The notes beneath the pieces were generated by a model, which saw nothing but the letters and a program-made list of their open reading frames with translations, did not search any database and was not told the origin of the DNA. Positions 31,024 through 31,476 of a stretch of DNA of 31,476 nt are shown here, in pieces (the stretch's first letter is position 1; each line of letters opens with the position of its first letter). Origin of the DNA: a virus. The translations under genes and the position numbers were made by a program. The stretch spans positions 1 through 31,476 of the IMG/VR virus record IMGVR_UViG_3300024262_000157. One strand, 5' to 3'.

Positions 31024-31476
31024 ATGGTATCACTATTGCCAGCAGTGCTAAGTCCTCAACAAGAAATGATTCTTCCTCCTATTGTTATGTATGATAGCCA
31101 TATAAAAATTGGTCTCATCTCGTCTAGAACTGTAAAGAAAGTTCGTTTCTCTGTATTAAAACGACTGAAAGAGCTTGGTAACCCGTCGGAATTCATACTG
31201 AACATTGATTCCAGAGGTGGTGACGCTTATGCGATTCTTGCCCTAGTGGACATGATTGAACAGCTCAAGGCTAGCGGTAAGACTGTTATTACCTATTGCT
31301 CATCTAGAGCCTTCTCAGCGGCTTCCCTTCTTCTCTGCTGTGGTTCAAAGCGTATAGCCAGCCCGCTATCTACTGTTATGCTCCATTCAGTTCAAGTGTG
31401 TCCTGGCGAGGGTCGATTTTCCGACGTAGAAATTGAAATGAAAGAGGCTAAACGTCTTGAGGGTATCCTCTTTGAT
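31024..31476 (+). CDS. ClpP-like serine protease, 3' end cut by window edge
   Basis: The ATG at 31024 follows AGGAG. The 151 visible residues have the ClpP fold signature: ILNIDSRGGDAYAILALVDM with the GGD turn, TVITYCSSRAFSAASLLLCC with candidate nucleophile Ser98 in AFSAAS, and STVMLHSVQ with catalytic His121. The third catalytic Asp would lie past the window end. The conserved G in the usual G-x-A-S is replaced (RAFS), as in many phage ClpP-like proteins. In phages such proteins serve as head-maturation proteases or in unknown processing. A prohead protease of another type is already present at 8178-8942, so its role here is uncertain. Confidence 0.85.
   Translation, partial: MVSLLPAVLSPQQEMILPPIVMYDSHIKIGLISSRTVKKVRFSVLKRLKELGNPSEFILNIDSRGGDAYAILALVDMIEQLKASGKTVITYCSSRAFSAASLLLCCGSKRIASPLSTVMLHSVQVCPGEGRFSDVEIEMKEAKRLEGILFD

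Noticed and set aside
1-31476. tRNA genes, CRISPR arrays, insertion-sequence ends, or an attachment site
   Set aside because: No cloverleaf-like sequence with a T-loop, no regularly spaced repeats and no transposase or integrase were recognised while reading; a dedicated tRNA scan would still be needed to exclude them.
1-31476. Assigning a cyanobacterial host because of DnaE inteins and phage size
   Set aside because: Inteins in DnaE and TerL occur in phages of many hosts; no photosynthesis or other host-specific gene is in the window.

Overview
This window reads as part of a large contractile-tailed bacteriophage (myovirus-type, Caudoviricetes) genome. It encodes a tail sheath, a portal, large and probable small terminase subunits, a prohead protease, several virion-type beta-rich proteins, and replication and modification enzymes. 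Genes are tightly packed, most with GGAGG-like Shine-Dalgarno sites or ATGA overlaps. No tRNA, rRNA, CRISPR array or insertion sequence was seen. All three standard stop codons are used. The bacterial host cannot be named from the sequence.

Layout. 1-1453 (minus): an archaeo-eukaryotic-type (AEP) primase core whose frame stays open to the window edge and overlaps a second, more protein-like 254-codon frame. 1675-5689 (plus): a small unknown gene, then a DNA polymerase III alpha (DnaE-type) gene interrupted by a 325-residue intein. 5686-9527 (minus): a long low-complexity protein, a prohead protease with a C-terminal zinc ribbon, and an unknown gene. 9629-16186 (plus): unknown virion and neck/tail-type proteins ending in a 952-residue tail sheath. 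16302-27258 (plus): small-terminase-like protein, a thymine-hypermodification enzyme (alpha-glutamyl/putrescinyl thymine pyrophosphorylase / 5-hmdU kinase helical-domain family), a DRB0094-type RNA ligase, large terminase with three inteins, a beta-rich virion protein and the portal. 27330-29787 (plus): three small genes and a sigma-region-4-like DNA-binding protein with an intein. 29771-30920 (minus): three small unknown genes. 31024 to the edge (plus): a ClpP-like protease.

Most striking is the intein load: five inteins in three host genes within about 26 kb. Three sit in the large terminase, each directly at a catalytic motif (Walker A, Walker B, and the last acidic nuclease motif). All five keep the block A Cys, the block B His and a C-terminal Asn, so splicing looks intact. 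The embedded LAGLIDADG endonucleases range from apparently intact to clearly decayed. Mature polymerase, terminase and sigma-like protein would therefore all depend on protein splicing.

A second theme is RNA structure at start sites. The ribosome-binding sites of terminase, of the gene after the portal, and more weakly of polymerase and ClpP, lie inside predicted hairpins. This suggests translational control of packaging and replication genes. The thymine-modification enzyme next to the packaging genes suggests that the virion DNA carries modified thymine, although the other pathway enzymes are outside the window.
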